Shown here: positions 17,994 to 25,581 of the stretch, one piece after another
Layout: each line of letters opens with the position of its first letter
Numbering within the stretch: position 1 is the stretch's first letter
Origin: JBELHJ01 sp042091495
GTDB lineage: Bacteria; Bacteroidota; Bacteroidia; Flavobacteriales; Flavobacteriaceae
DNA: 44,628 nt
NCBI GenBank assembly: GCA_042091495.1
Contig: JBELHJ010000014.1
Coordinates: 1-44,628 of the forward strand
Direction: 5' to 3'
Translations under genes and position numbers: made by a program
The notes under the pieces: model-generated
What the model was told of the DNA's origin: nothing
What the model saw: the letters and a program-made list of their open reading frames with translations, nothing else
The model's database searches: none

Positions 17994-18326
17994 ATGGGAA
18001 TTACTAAGAAAGAATTATTTACCGCTCAAGATAATCGTATCGCTTCATATTTTAAAGCTTTAGGGCACCCAGCGCGAATAGCCATACTTAATCACTTAAT
18101 CACTTTAGATGGTTGTTGTTGTAATGATTTGGTTGAAGAAACCGGTTTAGCGCAAGCCACGGTGTCACAACATCTTAAAGCACTCAAAGAACTGCATATC
18201 ATTCAAGGTAATGTGGAAGGTAAAAATTCCTGTTATTGTATTAATCCAGACACCTGGCAGCACATAAATACCCTATTGACCGACTTTATTAATCATAAAA
18301 TTAAACCTAAAAACACCTGTTGCTAA
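17994..18326 (+). CDS. arsR: ArsR/SmtB-family metalloregulator
   Basis: 110 residues, usual for the family. The winged helix reads RIASYFKALGHPARIAILNH, then LVEETGLAQATVSQHLKALKELHII (recognition helix near 52-65). Cysteines are CCC at 41-43 at the start of the helix where ArsR proteins place As(III) ligands, plus C80, C82 and a terminal CC (109-110). It would repress the operon until arsenite binds. The perfect palindrome just upstream is its likely operator. The next gene starts one base after its stop. Confidence 0.9.
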   Translation: MGITKKELFTAQDNRIASYFKALGHPARIAILNHLITLDGCCCNDLVEETGLAQATVSQHLKALKELHIIQGNVEGKNSCYCINPDTWQHINTLLTDFINHKIKPKNTCC

Positions 18327-18794
18327 ATGTATTTAACTCAATTCAAAGAAGCTCTAAAAAGAGCTAATTCATTAAGATTTAGATTGCCAAACGGACAACT
18401 CATACCACAACATTTTCACATTACAGAAGTTGGAGAGTCCTTGAAAAAATTTATCGACTGTGGTAATACAGTTCGAGAAGAAAAATATATCGTATTTCAA
18501 CTATGGTATGACCAAGACACCAGCCATAGATTATCTCCCAAAAAACTCCTGACTATCATTGAACAAAGTGAAAAAGTCCTTAATCTCGAAGACCTTGAAA
18601 TTAGAGTGGAATATCAAGGTACAACCATAAATATTTTCAAGCTAGCATCAACCAATGATGGGAGTTTCAAGCTTGATAAAACTGAAACAGCATGCCTGGC
18701 AGAAGACGCATGCGGTGTACAACCACAGAAGAAAAAAATAGTATTATCCTACCTAAAAAACACAGAATGCACTCCTAACTCAGGTTGCTGTTAA
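18327..18794 (+). CDS. DUF6428 protein of arsenic operons
   Basis: 155 residues, soluble. LRFRLPNGQLIPQHFHITEVG (19-39) and KYIVFQLWYDQDTSHRL (near 58-74) match what I know as DUF6428, a Bacteroidota family found between arsR and arsC genes. The C-terminal third has C125, C131, C149 and a terminal GCC. The HFHITEVG segment could be a His site. Biochemical role is unknown. Binding of As(III) by its cysteines, as a chaperone or sensor, is inference. It is tightly spaced with arsR (0 bases) and the phosphatase-like gene (9 bases). Confidence 0.8.
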   Translation: MYLTQFKEALKRANSLRFRLPNGQLIPQHFHITEVGESLKKFIDCGNTVREEKYIVFQLWYDQDTSHRLSPKKLLTIIEQSEKVLNLEDLEIRVEYQGTTINIFKLASTNDGSFKLDKTETACLAEDACGVQPQKKKIVLSYLKNTECTPNSGCC

Positions 18795-18803
18795 TATTTT
18801 ATT

Positions 18804-19412
18804 ATGACAAACACATTTATTGAAACGTTAGACATTTCAGAAATTTCCGAAGAACGTTTAGCCATACTAGACCCAATTATTACTCACATTTCAGAAGAAA
18901 TAAAAGCCAATAAAGCTATCAATTTAAATTTCATTTGTACCCATAACTCAAGGAGAAGCCACCTTTCACAAGTTTGGGCACAAACTATAGCAAAATTTTA
19001 TAACATGAATAACGTATACTGTTTCTCAGGGGGTACTGAAGCAACTGCCATGTTCCCCGCTTCAGGAATAGCACTTCAAGATGCAGGATTTATAGTTAAA
19101 AAATTGACAGATTCTAAGAATCCCATTTACAGCATAAGCAGTGATGAGAATGCACTTCCCATTATTGGATTTTCTAAGCGCTATGATGATGAATTTAATC
19201 CTAAAAATGATTTTACAGCCATACTCACATGTTCGAGTGCTGACAGAGACTGTCCTTATATTCCTGGTGCTAATAAACGCATAGCACTTACATATGAAGA
19301 CCCTAAAGCATTTGACAACACCCCGCAGCAAAGAGAAATGTACGCTGCTAGGAGTAAACAAATAGCTACAGAAATGAAATATATCTTCTCTAAAGTAGCT
19401 AAGGATGTTTAA
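18804..19412 (+). CDS. Arsenate reductase, LMW protein tyrosine phosphatase fold
   Basis: 202 residues. The P-loop is CTHNSRRS (CX5R, C45 to R51), as in LMW-PTP and thioredoxin-coupled ArsC. Later AILTCSSADRDCPYIPGA (near 143-160) supplies the second pair of cysteines and the DP-type acid loop region. It is longer than classical ArsC (about 130), with an N-terminal helix and insertions, a form often annotated as protein-tyrosine-phosphatase in Bacteroidota. It probably reduces arsenate to arsenite. The last eight bases overlap the aquaporin gene. Confidence 0.83.
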   Translation: MTNTFIETLDISEISEERLAILDPIITHISEEIKANKAINLNFICTHNSRRSHLSQVWAQTIAKFYNMNNVYCFSGGTEATAMFPASGIALQDAGFIVKKLTDSKNPIYSISSDENALPIIGFSKRYDDEFNPKNDFTAILTCSSADRDCPYIPGANKRIALTYEDPKAFDNTPQQREMYAARSKQIATEMKYIFSKVAKDV

Positions 19413-20055
19413 AAAATGTGTCGCTGAGTTTCTTGGTACGTTTGGAATGGTATTCTGTGGCTGTGGTGCCATGACGATCAATGAAGTCTATCCCAACAGT
19501 ATAGGTCATATTGGGGTAGCTATAACTTGGGGGCTTATTGTAATGAGTATGATTTATGCATTTGGTGAGATTTCTGGAGCCCATTTAAACCCTGCGGTAA
19601 CCGTAGGTTTTGCAGTTTCAAAAAAATTCAAATTAAATAAAGTAGTTCCATACCTATTGGCGCAGTTAGCAGGGGCTTTATTTGCTATAATCATACTAAA
19701 ATTCCTGTTTCCAGAAAGTCAATTTTTAGGAAGTACCATACCTGTGGAAAATTTTAATCCCGTACAAACTTTCATTATGGAGTTCTTACTTACTTTTTTA
19801 CTCATGTTAGTGATTATTAATGTATCAACAGGAAGTAAAGAAGTTGGTGTAATGGCAGGTATTGCCATTGGAAGTGTAGTCTTATTAGAAGCCATGTTTG
19901 CTGGTCCTATAACTAAGGCTTCAATGAATCCATTCAGATCATTAGCTCCAGCCATAGTAGCCAATCAAACCCATCAACTTTGGGTTTACTTACTAGCGCC
20001 ATTGAGCGGTGCAATTCTCGCTGTATTTTGTAATAAATTTCTAAGAAAAAAGTAA
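19405..20055 (+). CDS. Aquaporin (MIP family), likely arsenite or organoarsenical channel
   Basis: 216 residues with six transmembrane helices and two half-helix loops. The first loop is SGAHLNPAVT (NPA at 62-64). The second is SMNPFRSLAP (175-182), where the usual NPA is NPF while the selectivity-filter Arg (R178) is kept. MIP channels next to arsR and arsC replace the ArsB pump in some bacteria (AqpS of Sinorhizobium), letting arsenite leave down its gradient. No ArsB or Acr3 gene is present here, which supports that role. The ATG lies inside the end of the reductase gene. Confidence 0.87.
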   Translation: MFKKCVAEFLGTFGMVFCGCGAMTINEVYPNSIGHIGVAITWGLIVMSMIYAFGEISGAHLNPAVTVGFAVSKKFKLNKVVPYLLAQLAGALFAIIILKFLFPESQFLGSTIPVENFNPVQTFIMEFLLTFLLMLVIINVSTGSKEVGVMAGIAIGSVVLLEAMFAGPITKASMNPFRSLAPAIVANQTHQLWVYLLAPLSGAILAVFCNKFLRKK

Positions 20056-20074
20056 AATAAAGACTTAGTTAATT

Positions 20075-20131
20075 ATAGTGTTAAATTTTGTTTAACTATT
20101 TCTATAAAAAGTTAAACATTTTGTAGCTTTA
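20075..20131 (+). promoter_or_regulatory. Shared composite regulatory element, copy 1 (before TetR/ABC1 operon)
   Basis: GTTAAATTTTGTTTAAC (20080-20096) is an inverted repeat with arms GTTAAA/TTTAAC. Fourteen bases later comes a further half-site GTTAAACA (20111-20118), then a -7-like TAGCTTTA (20124-20131), 18 bases before the ATG. The same arrangement, with the same 14-base gap and the same ATAGT bases in front, is at 28574-28629. Conservation of sequence and spacing in front of two operons of one cluster points to a common regulator. Confidence 0.75.
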
Positions 20132-20149
20132 CAATCTAAAACTTAGATT

Positions 20150-20803
20150 ATGGCTGCAAAAAAAGACTTAAAACAAACAATCATTAATACATTCATGGAC
20201 CATGTATTGGTGCATGATAAAATGCCAAGTTCAGTTTACACGTTTTGTAAGGCAATTAAAATTGACGAATCAGAATTCTATAAACACTTTGCCTCTTTCT
20301 CAAATCTAGAAGAACATATTTTTGTGCTGTTTTTCAATAAAAGCATGGAATTAGTTGCATCAGATGCATCTTATGAAAATTACAATTCAAGGGAAAAGCT
20401 ACTAACACTTTATTACACCTTATTTGAAATGTTTACAGCCAACAGGAGTTATGTGGTTTGGTCAATCGGTGATCACAAGAAAATCACTTTTAATGAATTG
20501 AAAAAATTCAAAGCACTCAAAGCTGTATTTACAAACTTTATCGACAGTCTTGATCTCAAACTAGCTAATTTCGATAACAGTAAAATAAAAAGCTTTTCAG
20601 ATAAGTCTGTTAAAGAAGCGGCATGGTTACAACTTTTATTAACCATCAAATTTTGGCTGGACGACACTTCAAACTCATTTGAAAAAACAGACATTTACAT
20701 TGAAAAATCAGTGAATACCAGTTTCGATATTATTGATACTACACCAATCAATAGCTTGGTAGATTTAGGTAAGTTTATTTTTAACGAAAAAATAAAAATG
20801 TAA
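20150..20803 (+). CDS. TetR-like regulator of the photoprotection cluster
   Basis: 217 residues. The N-terminal 60 residues fit a divergent TetR helix-turn-helix (SSVYTFCKAIKIDESEFYKHFASFSNLEEHIF, recognition helix near 40-50). The rest is helical, as in TetR ligand-binding domains. It lacks the strongest TetR consensus residues and could bind DNA weakly or act through protein contacts. Its stop overlaps the start of the ABC1 kinase gene (TAATG), a pairing I recall from other flavobacteria. It is the only candidate regulator encoded in the cluster and lies directly after the shared DNA element, so autoregulation is possible. Confidence 0.75.
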   Translation: MAAKKDLKQTIINTFMDHVLVHDKMPSSVYTFCKAIKIDESEFYKHFASFSNLEEHIFVLFFNKSMELVASDASYENYNSREKLLTLYYTLFEMFTANRSYVVWSIGDHKKITFNELKKFKALKAVFTNFIDSLDLKLANFDNSKIKSFSDKSVKEAAWLQLLLTIKFWLDDTSNSFEKTDIYIEKSVNTSFDIIDTTPINSLVDLGKFIFNEKIKM

Positions 20804-22128
20804 TGGGTATGAAAACGATCAATAGCATACCCACATCCAAAGTCCAACGCGCCACCAAATTGGTTGGTACAGGTGCTAAAGTAGGTGTTAACTACCTTAA
20901 ATACATTGGTGACAAAATTGTTAATTCTGAAGAAGAAGCCAAGGAAAAATTGAACCAAAACAATGCTGAAGACATCTATAACAGTCTCAAACAACTTAAA
21001 GGAAGCGCGCTTAAAGTCGCACAAATGTTGAGTATGGACAAAAGTATCATGCCGCAAGCCTATGTCGAAAAATTTTCCTTATCTCAGTTTTCAGTGCCAC
21101 CACTATCGGCTCCACTAGTTGATAGAACATTTCGTAAATATTTTGGGTCTAGCCCAAATCAAATTTTTGATAAATTCAACCTCACTTCAATTAATGCTGC
21201 AAGTATCGGCCAGGTACATGAAGCAGAAAAAAATGGGAAAAAACTTGCTGTGAAAATTCAATACCCGGGAGTGGCTGAAAGTATTTCATCTGATCTTAAA
21301 CTGGTCAAACCTATTGCTATTAAAATGTTTAATATCAAAGGAAAAGATTCTAATAAATACTTTCAAGAGGTTGAAGATAAACTCATTGAGGAAACCAATT
21401 ACAATTTGGAAATTGAGCAAAGTAAAGCTATTGCTGAAGCCTGTAAACATTTACCTCACATTAGATTTCCCGATTACTATGAAGATTGGTCCTGTGATAG
21501 AATCATTACTATGGACTACATGAATGGGCTTCACATTTCTGAGTTCATTAAAACTGAGTTTTCTCAAGAAACAGCAAACCAGCTGGGACAAGCCTTATGG
21601 GATTTTTACATGTTTCAAATTCACAATCTTAAAAAAGTACATGCAGATCCTCATCCTGGTAACTTCCTGGTATCGAAAGACCATAACTTAATTGTTTTAG
21701 ATTTTGGTTGTATGAAAATTATTCCTGAAGAGTTTTACAAGCCCTATTTTGAATTGGCTGAAGAAAAAAGTCTAAATGATGCTGAATTTTTTAACCAAAA
21801 ACTCATTGAATTAGAAATATTAAAGCCTGAAGATACTCAAGAAGAATTAGATTTCTTCACCAGCTTATTCCACGAATTACTTAGTGTGTTCACTCAGCCT
21901 TTTAATGCGAAACATTTTGATTTTTCAAACCCCGTTTTTTTCAATAAGATTAAAGATTTGGGTGAACGGTTTAGTAAAGACAGTCAGCTTAGAAAAATGA
22001 ATGGCAATAGAGGATCTAAACATTTCATCTACATGAACCGTACATTTTTTGGTTTGTACAACCTCATGTTTGACTTAAAAGCGAACCATGTCATCATTGA
22101 TAACTTCAAAAATTATGATAAAATTTAG
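20803..22128 (+). CDS. ABC1/UbiB (AarF)-family atypical kinase
   Basis: 441 residues. Family motifs are LKGSALKVAQMLS (66-78, KVAQ in place of the usual KxGQ), AASIGQVHEA (132-141, Ala-rich nucleotide loop), the LAVKIQYPG lysine (K151), KKVHADPHPGNFLV with the catalytic Asp, and LDFGCMK as the metal-binding DFG. ABC1 proteins are ATPases or kinases that support quinone synthesis and lipid or oxidative-stress responses. In plants and cyanobacteria several are light-stress related. Here it is cotranscribed with the TetR-like gene and the flavin and photolyase genes, so a photo-oxidative role is likely but inferred. Confidence 0.87.
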   Translation: MGMKTINSIPTSKVQRATKLVGTGAKVGVNYLKYIGDKIVNSEEEAKEKLNQNNAEDIYNSLKQLKGSALKVAQMLSMDKSIMPQAYVEKFSLSQFSVPPLSAPLVDRTFRKYFGSSPNQIFDKFNLTSINAASIGQVHEAEKNGKKLAVKIQYPGVAESISSDLKLVKPIAIKMFNIKGKDSNKYFQEVEDKLIEETNYNLEIEQSKAIAEACKHLPHIRFPDYYEDWSCDRIITMDYMNGLHISEFIKTEFSQETANQLGQALWDFYMFQIHNLKKVHADPHPGNFLVSKDHNLIVLDFGCMKIIPEEFYKPYFELAEEKSLNDAEFFNQKLIELEILKPEDTQEELDFFTSLFHELLSVFTQPFNAKHFDFSNPVFFNKIKDLGERFSKDSQLRKMNGNRGSKHFIYMNRTFFGLYNLMFDLKANHVIIDNFKNYDKI

Positions 22129-22729
22129 CCATGATGACATCAATGCTATGCATCATTTGTATCGCATTAACCTAATTAACAGCTGTTCTGGTTACAAATC
22201 GGCTAATTTAATCGGTACCAAATCTAAATCTGGTATACCTAACGTTGCTGTATTCAGTTCTGTAACCCACTTGGGTTCAGATCCAGCAGTTTTAGGTTTT
22301 TTTTTAAGGCCTACTACGGTCCTCAGAAATACCTACGAAAATATATTAGAAACTAAGTCGTATACCATAAATCATATTCATCAGGACATTATTGAAGATG
22401 CGCATCATACCTCAGCAAAATATGAAAAGCACATCTCAGAATTTGATAAAACCAATCTCGCTGAAGAATATAAACCTGGTGTGGAAGTCCCATTTGTTAA
22501 AAATGCACCCGTTCAAATTCAGATGCGCTATATTGAAGAATACGATATCAAAATAAATCAAACCAAACTCATTGTAGGCCAAATAGAAACTTTATATCTT
22601 GATGATACCCTACTTCACAAAGATGGGTTTATTGAACTTTCAAAGGCTAATGTATCTGCCATTAATGGTCTGGATGCCTATTGTACACCAAAACTTAAAA
22701 AACGCATGACGTATCAAAGACCACGCTAA
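22115..22729 (+). CDS. Flavin reductase-like FMN-binding split-barrel protein
   Basis: 204 residues from the ATG at 22115 (an upstream ATG at 22088 would add nine residues inside the ABC1 gene; I prefer 22115 because MIKFSHDDI begins the conserved part and gives a 14-base overlap). INSCSGYKSANLIGTKSKSG, FSSVTHLGSDPAVLGFFLRPTTVLRNTYENI and YTINHIHQDIIE fit flavin reductase/FMN-binding split-barrel proteins. It may supply reduced flavin, the state that photolyases need for repair, or act on another flavin-linked substrate. It is the third gene of the first transcription unit. Confidence 0.82.
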   Translation: MIKFSHDDINAMHHLYRINLINSCSGYKSANLIGTKSKSGIPNVAVFSSVTHLGSDPAVLGFFLRPTTVLRNTYENILETKSYTINHIHQDIIEDAHHTSAKYEKHISEFDKTNLAEEYKPGVEVPFVKNAPVQIQMRYIEEYDIKINQTKLIVGQIETLYLDDTLLHKDGFIELSKANVSAINGLDAYCTPKLKKRMTYQRPR

Positions 22730-22745
22730 CTAACACACAACTACC

Positions 22746-24167
22746 ATGAAAATCCTGATTACTGGAGCCACAGGATATATAGGCAAACGCCTAATTCACA
22801 CCCTTACCAATCAAGGGCACCAGGTAGTGTGCGCTGTTAGAGACATTTTACGTTTTGATAGCTTAGCATACAATAAGGATACTTTAGAAGTCGTAGAAGT
22901 TGATTTTCTTAAACCGGAAACGCTTGCTTTCATTCCAAATGACATAGAAGTAGCTTACTACCTCATTCATTCCATGTCAAATAGCACTGCTGATTTTGAT
23001 GAATTAGAAAAAACGTGTGCAATAAACTTTAAAACATACATTTCTAAAACCCAAACCAAACAAGTTATCTACCTCAGTGGCATATCAAATGATCACAATT
23101 TATCGAAGCACTTAGCTTCCAGAAAAAACGTAGAAAAAGAATTAGTATCTAAAGACTACGCACTAACTACATTCAGAGCAGGCATAATTGTGGGCTCTGG
23201 AAGTGCCTCATTTGAAATTATCAGAGATCTGGTTGAGAAATTACCGCTTATGGTTACTCCAAAGTGGTTAAATACAAAATCGCAACCTATTGGCGTGAGA
23301 GATGTTATGGGATTTCTTAGTAAAGCAGCCGGGAATACAAGTGTTTTTAATCAAACCTTTGATATTGTAGGTCCCGAAATCTTGTCGTACAAAACCATGT
23401 TACTTCAATTTGCAAAGGTGCGGAAACTCAAAAGATACATTCTTACAATACCTATTATGACTCCTAAACTTTCCTCCTACTGGCTGTATTTTGTAACCTC
23501 AACCTCATACAAACTCGCTCAAAATCTAGTGGCTAGTATGGGCGTTGAAATTATTGGTAAACCCAGCAATATTAATGACCTTCTTCAAATTACGCCAATG
23601 AACTATGCAACTGCTGTAAAAAAAGCCTTTGTCAAAATAGAACAAAACGAAATCATTTCAAGCTGGAAAGATTCTTTTGTAAGTGGACGACTAAATAAGA
23701 ATGCACACAATTACATAAATATTCCTGTATATGGTTGTTTTAGAGATCATCAAAAAATTGAAATAGATAACAATGAAAAAGTAATTGATCGGGTATGGCG
23801 CATTGGTGGAAATACAGGATGGTATTACGGAACCATCTTGTGGAAGATAAGAGGATTAATAGATAAAATGCTGGGAGGTATTGGTCTTCGCAGAGGAAGA
23901 AAAAGTGATACCGACCTAGACATTGGAGATGCTCTGGATTTTTGGCGCGTCATTTATGCTAATAAAGAACATCAAAAATTACTGCTATATGCAGAGATGC
24001 GTTTACCTGGTGAAGCTTGGCTTGAATTTAAAATAGAAAATAATGTATTATACCAAACCGCTACGTTCAGGCCTAAAGGGCTTTGGGGAAGAATGTACTG
24101 GTATATGATGCTGCCATTTCATTGGTTCATTTTTAAAGGGATGATTACCAACATAGCTAAAGTTTAA
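22746..24167 (+). CDS. NAD(P)-binding atypical SDR with C-terminal DUF2867
   Basis: 473 residues. The N-terminal 270 or so residues are an extended-SDR/NmrA-like Rossmann domain (MKILITGATGYIGKRLI at 1-17). FRAGIIVGSGSASFEIIRDL near 144-163 is typical of this group. The C-terminal 150 residues (DRVWRIGGNTGWYYGTILWK near 345-364, then DALDFWRVI and LYAEMRLPGEAWLEF) are the DUF2867 domain. Substrate is unknown. It is often found with photolyases and carotenoid genes. It ends 11 bases before the DUF2256 mini-gene. Confidence 0.86.
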   Translation: MKILITGATGYIGKRLIHTLTNQGHQVVCAVRDILRFDSLAYNKDTLEVVEVDFLKPETLAFIPNDIEVAYYLIHSMSNSTADFDELEKTCAINFKTYISKTQTKQVIYLSGISNDHNLSKHLASRKNVEKELVSKDYALTTFRAGIIVGSGSASFEIIRDLVEKLPLMVTPKWLNTKSQPIGVRDVMGFLSKAAGNTSVFNQTFDIVGPEILSYKTMLLQFAKVRKLKRYILTIPIMTPKLSSYWLYFVTSTSYKLAQNLVASMGVEIIGKPSNINDLLQITPMNYATAVKKAFVKIEQNEIISSWKDSFVSGRLNKNAHNYINIPVYGCFRDHQKIEIDNNEKVIDRVWRIGGNTGWYYGTILWKIRGLIDKMLGGIGLRRGRKSDTDLDIGDALDFWRVIYANKEHQKLLLYAEMRLPGEAWLEFKIENNVLYQTATFRPKGLWGRMYWYMMLPFHWFIFKGMITNIAKV

Positions 24168-24178
24168 TCTAAAATCTG

Positions 24179-24310
24179 ATGAAAAAACAACACCTGCCCC
24201 AGAAAATGTGCCCCGTGTGCTCAAGGCCATTTCAATGGAGAAAAAAATGGGAACGTTGTTGGGAAGACGTAAAATATTGTAGTAAAAAATGCAGCAGTCA
24301 AAGAAAATAG
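24179..24310 (+). CDS. DUF2256 zinc-ribbon mini-protein
   Basis: 43 residues starting MKKQHLPQKMCPVCSRPFQW, then RKKWERCWEDVKYCSKKCSS. Cysteines are C11, C14, C27, C34 and C38, and the pattern CPVC...PFxWRKKWExCWxxVxYCSxxC is the DUF2256 signature. It probably binds one zinc. The start 11 bases after the preceding stop and a 22-base overlap with the CRY-DASH gene indicate translational coupling. DUF2256 genes are known to neighbour photolyase/cryptochrome genes, but their function is not established. A nucleic-acid or protein-binding adaptor is inference. Confidence 0.88.
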   Translation: MKKQHLPQKMCPVCSRPFQWRKKWERCWEDVKYCSKKCSSQRK

Positions 24311-25581
24311 GAATTGTTTGGTTTACAACCAACCTTAGAATTACAGATAATAAGGCGTTATATGAAGCCTGTAGAGACTGTGATCAGGTTGTTGGGGTTT
24401 ATATTTTTAATTCCAAGCACTACAAAACGGCCTTTAAAAACATAAAAAAAACAGAGATCTTCCGTTCGAAGTTTATCATTGAAACAGTTAAAAACCTCTC
24501 TGAAAATCTTAATAAAATTAATATAAGTCTAGTCGTGTCTAAGGAAACGCCTGCTGCAGTTTTCAAAGCATTAAATAAGGAGCACCCTATACATACAATC
24601 TACAGACAAGAAGAATGGTTTTTTGAAGAAAATCAAGTCATTAAAGAGGTTACTGCGGCAGTAAACAAACCATTCAAATCATACTATAGTCAGTGTTTAT
24701 TTGAACCAACAATTTTAGATAAAACAGATTTTCCAAAAACCTTTACAAGATTCAGAAAAATAATAGAAAAACATGCGCCCAATGCACCTGTGGCAACACC
24801 AACAATGCCTAAGGACAATCTTATCGACTCTGATAATACGTGGCCTTCTTTGCAAAGTCTAGGATTTGATCATTCGCCAAAATCTAACCCACATAGTGCT
24901 TTCCCTTTTCAAGGGGGTGAAACTGAAGGTAAAGAACGTTTGGAATTTTACTTAAACCAAAAACACATTTTAACTTACAAAGCTACTAGAAATGGATTAT
25001 TGGGACTTGACTACAGCTCCAAATTATCGGCATGGCTTGCAGTGGGAGCTATATCACCGCGCTATATTTTCCACAAGATTAAAGCCTTTGAAAAAGCGGT
25101 CAAAAAAAACCAGTCTACTTACTGGTTAGTTTTTGAGCTGTATTGGCGTGAATTTTTTAAGCACCTAGGATATCATTATAAAGATCAATTATTCAAAATA
25201 GAAGGTGTAAACAAACAACAATACGAGTGGAGTAATGACAATCAATTATTTACCCAGTGGACAAAAGGTTGCACGCCAGAACCATTTGTTAATGCCAACA
25301 TGATAGAATTAGCAAGAACGGGATGGATGAGTAATCGCGGGCGTCAAATATGTGCCTCATACCTCAGTAAACATTTAGGAATCGACTGGCGCTGGGGAGC
25401 CAAATACTTTGAGTCGCTGTTAATTGATTACGACCCCGATAGTAATTATGGTAATTGGATGTACTTATCAGGAGTTGGTAACGATCCAAGAGACCGGGTG
25501 TTTAACGTAGAATTACAACAAAAAAGATACGATCCAGAATTTAAATACATCAATACATGGCTAGCAGCAATACCATCATAA
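24289..25581 (+). CDS. CRY-DASH cryptochrome/photolyase
   Basis: 430 residues. The N-terminal antenna domain begins IGIVWFTTNLRITDNKALYEA. The FAD-binding domain has TYKATRNGLLGLDYSSKLSAWLAVG (near 228-252), FELYWREFFKH, then NANMIELARTGWMSNRGRQ, and DIDWRWGAKYFE-type and DPDSNYGNWMYLSGVGNDPR motifs, all characteristic of the DASH subfamily. DASH proteins bind FAD and often methenyltetrahydrofolate and repair CPDs mainly in single-stranded or looped DNA; some act as photoreceptors. FolE in the second unit could feed pterin antenna synthesis. It overlaps its neighbours by 22 and 25 bases. Confidence 0.9.
   Translation: MQQSKKIGIVWFTTNLRITDNKALYEACRDCDQVVGVYIFNSKHYKTAFKNIKKTEIFRSKFIIETVKNLSENLNKINISLVVSKETPAAVFKALNKEHPIHTIYRQEEWFFEENQVIKEVTAAVNKPFKSYYSQCLFEPTILDKTDFPKTFTRFRKIIEKHAPNAPVATPTMPKDNLIDSDNTWPSLQSLGFDHSPKSNPHSAFPFQGGETEGKERLEFYLNQKHILTYKATRNGLLGLDYSSKLSAWLAVGAISPRYIFHKIKAFEKAVKKNQSTYWLVFELYWREFFKHLGYHYKDQLFKIEGVNKQQYEWSNDNQLFTQWTKGCTPEPFVNANMIELARTGWMSNRGRQICASYLSKHLGIDWRWGAKYFESLLIDYDPDSNYGNWMYLSGVGNDPRDRVFNVELQQKRYDPEFKYINTWLAAIPS

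Noticed and set aside
19062..19584. Minus-strand ORFs opposite the arsenate reductase and aquaporin genes
   Set aside because: Both overlap well-supported genes with clear motifs and have no homologous features.
20056..20149. Inverted repeat near 20080 as a transcription terminator of the arsenic operon
   Set aside because: The arms are AT-only with a short stem, and the same sequence recurs upstream of the second operon with promoter-like spacing, so a regulatory site fits better.
24048..24332. 94-codon minus-strand ORF across the DUF2256 region
   Set aside because: It is opposite both the DUF2867 end and the DUF2256 gene, whose cysteine pattern is decisive.
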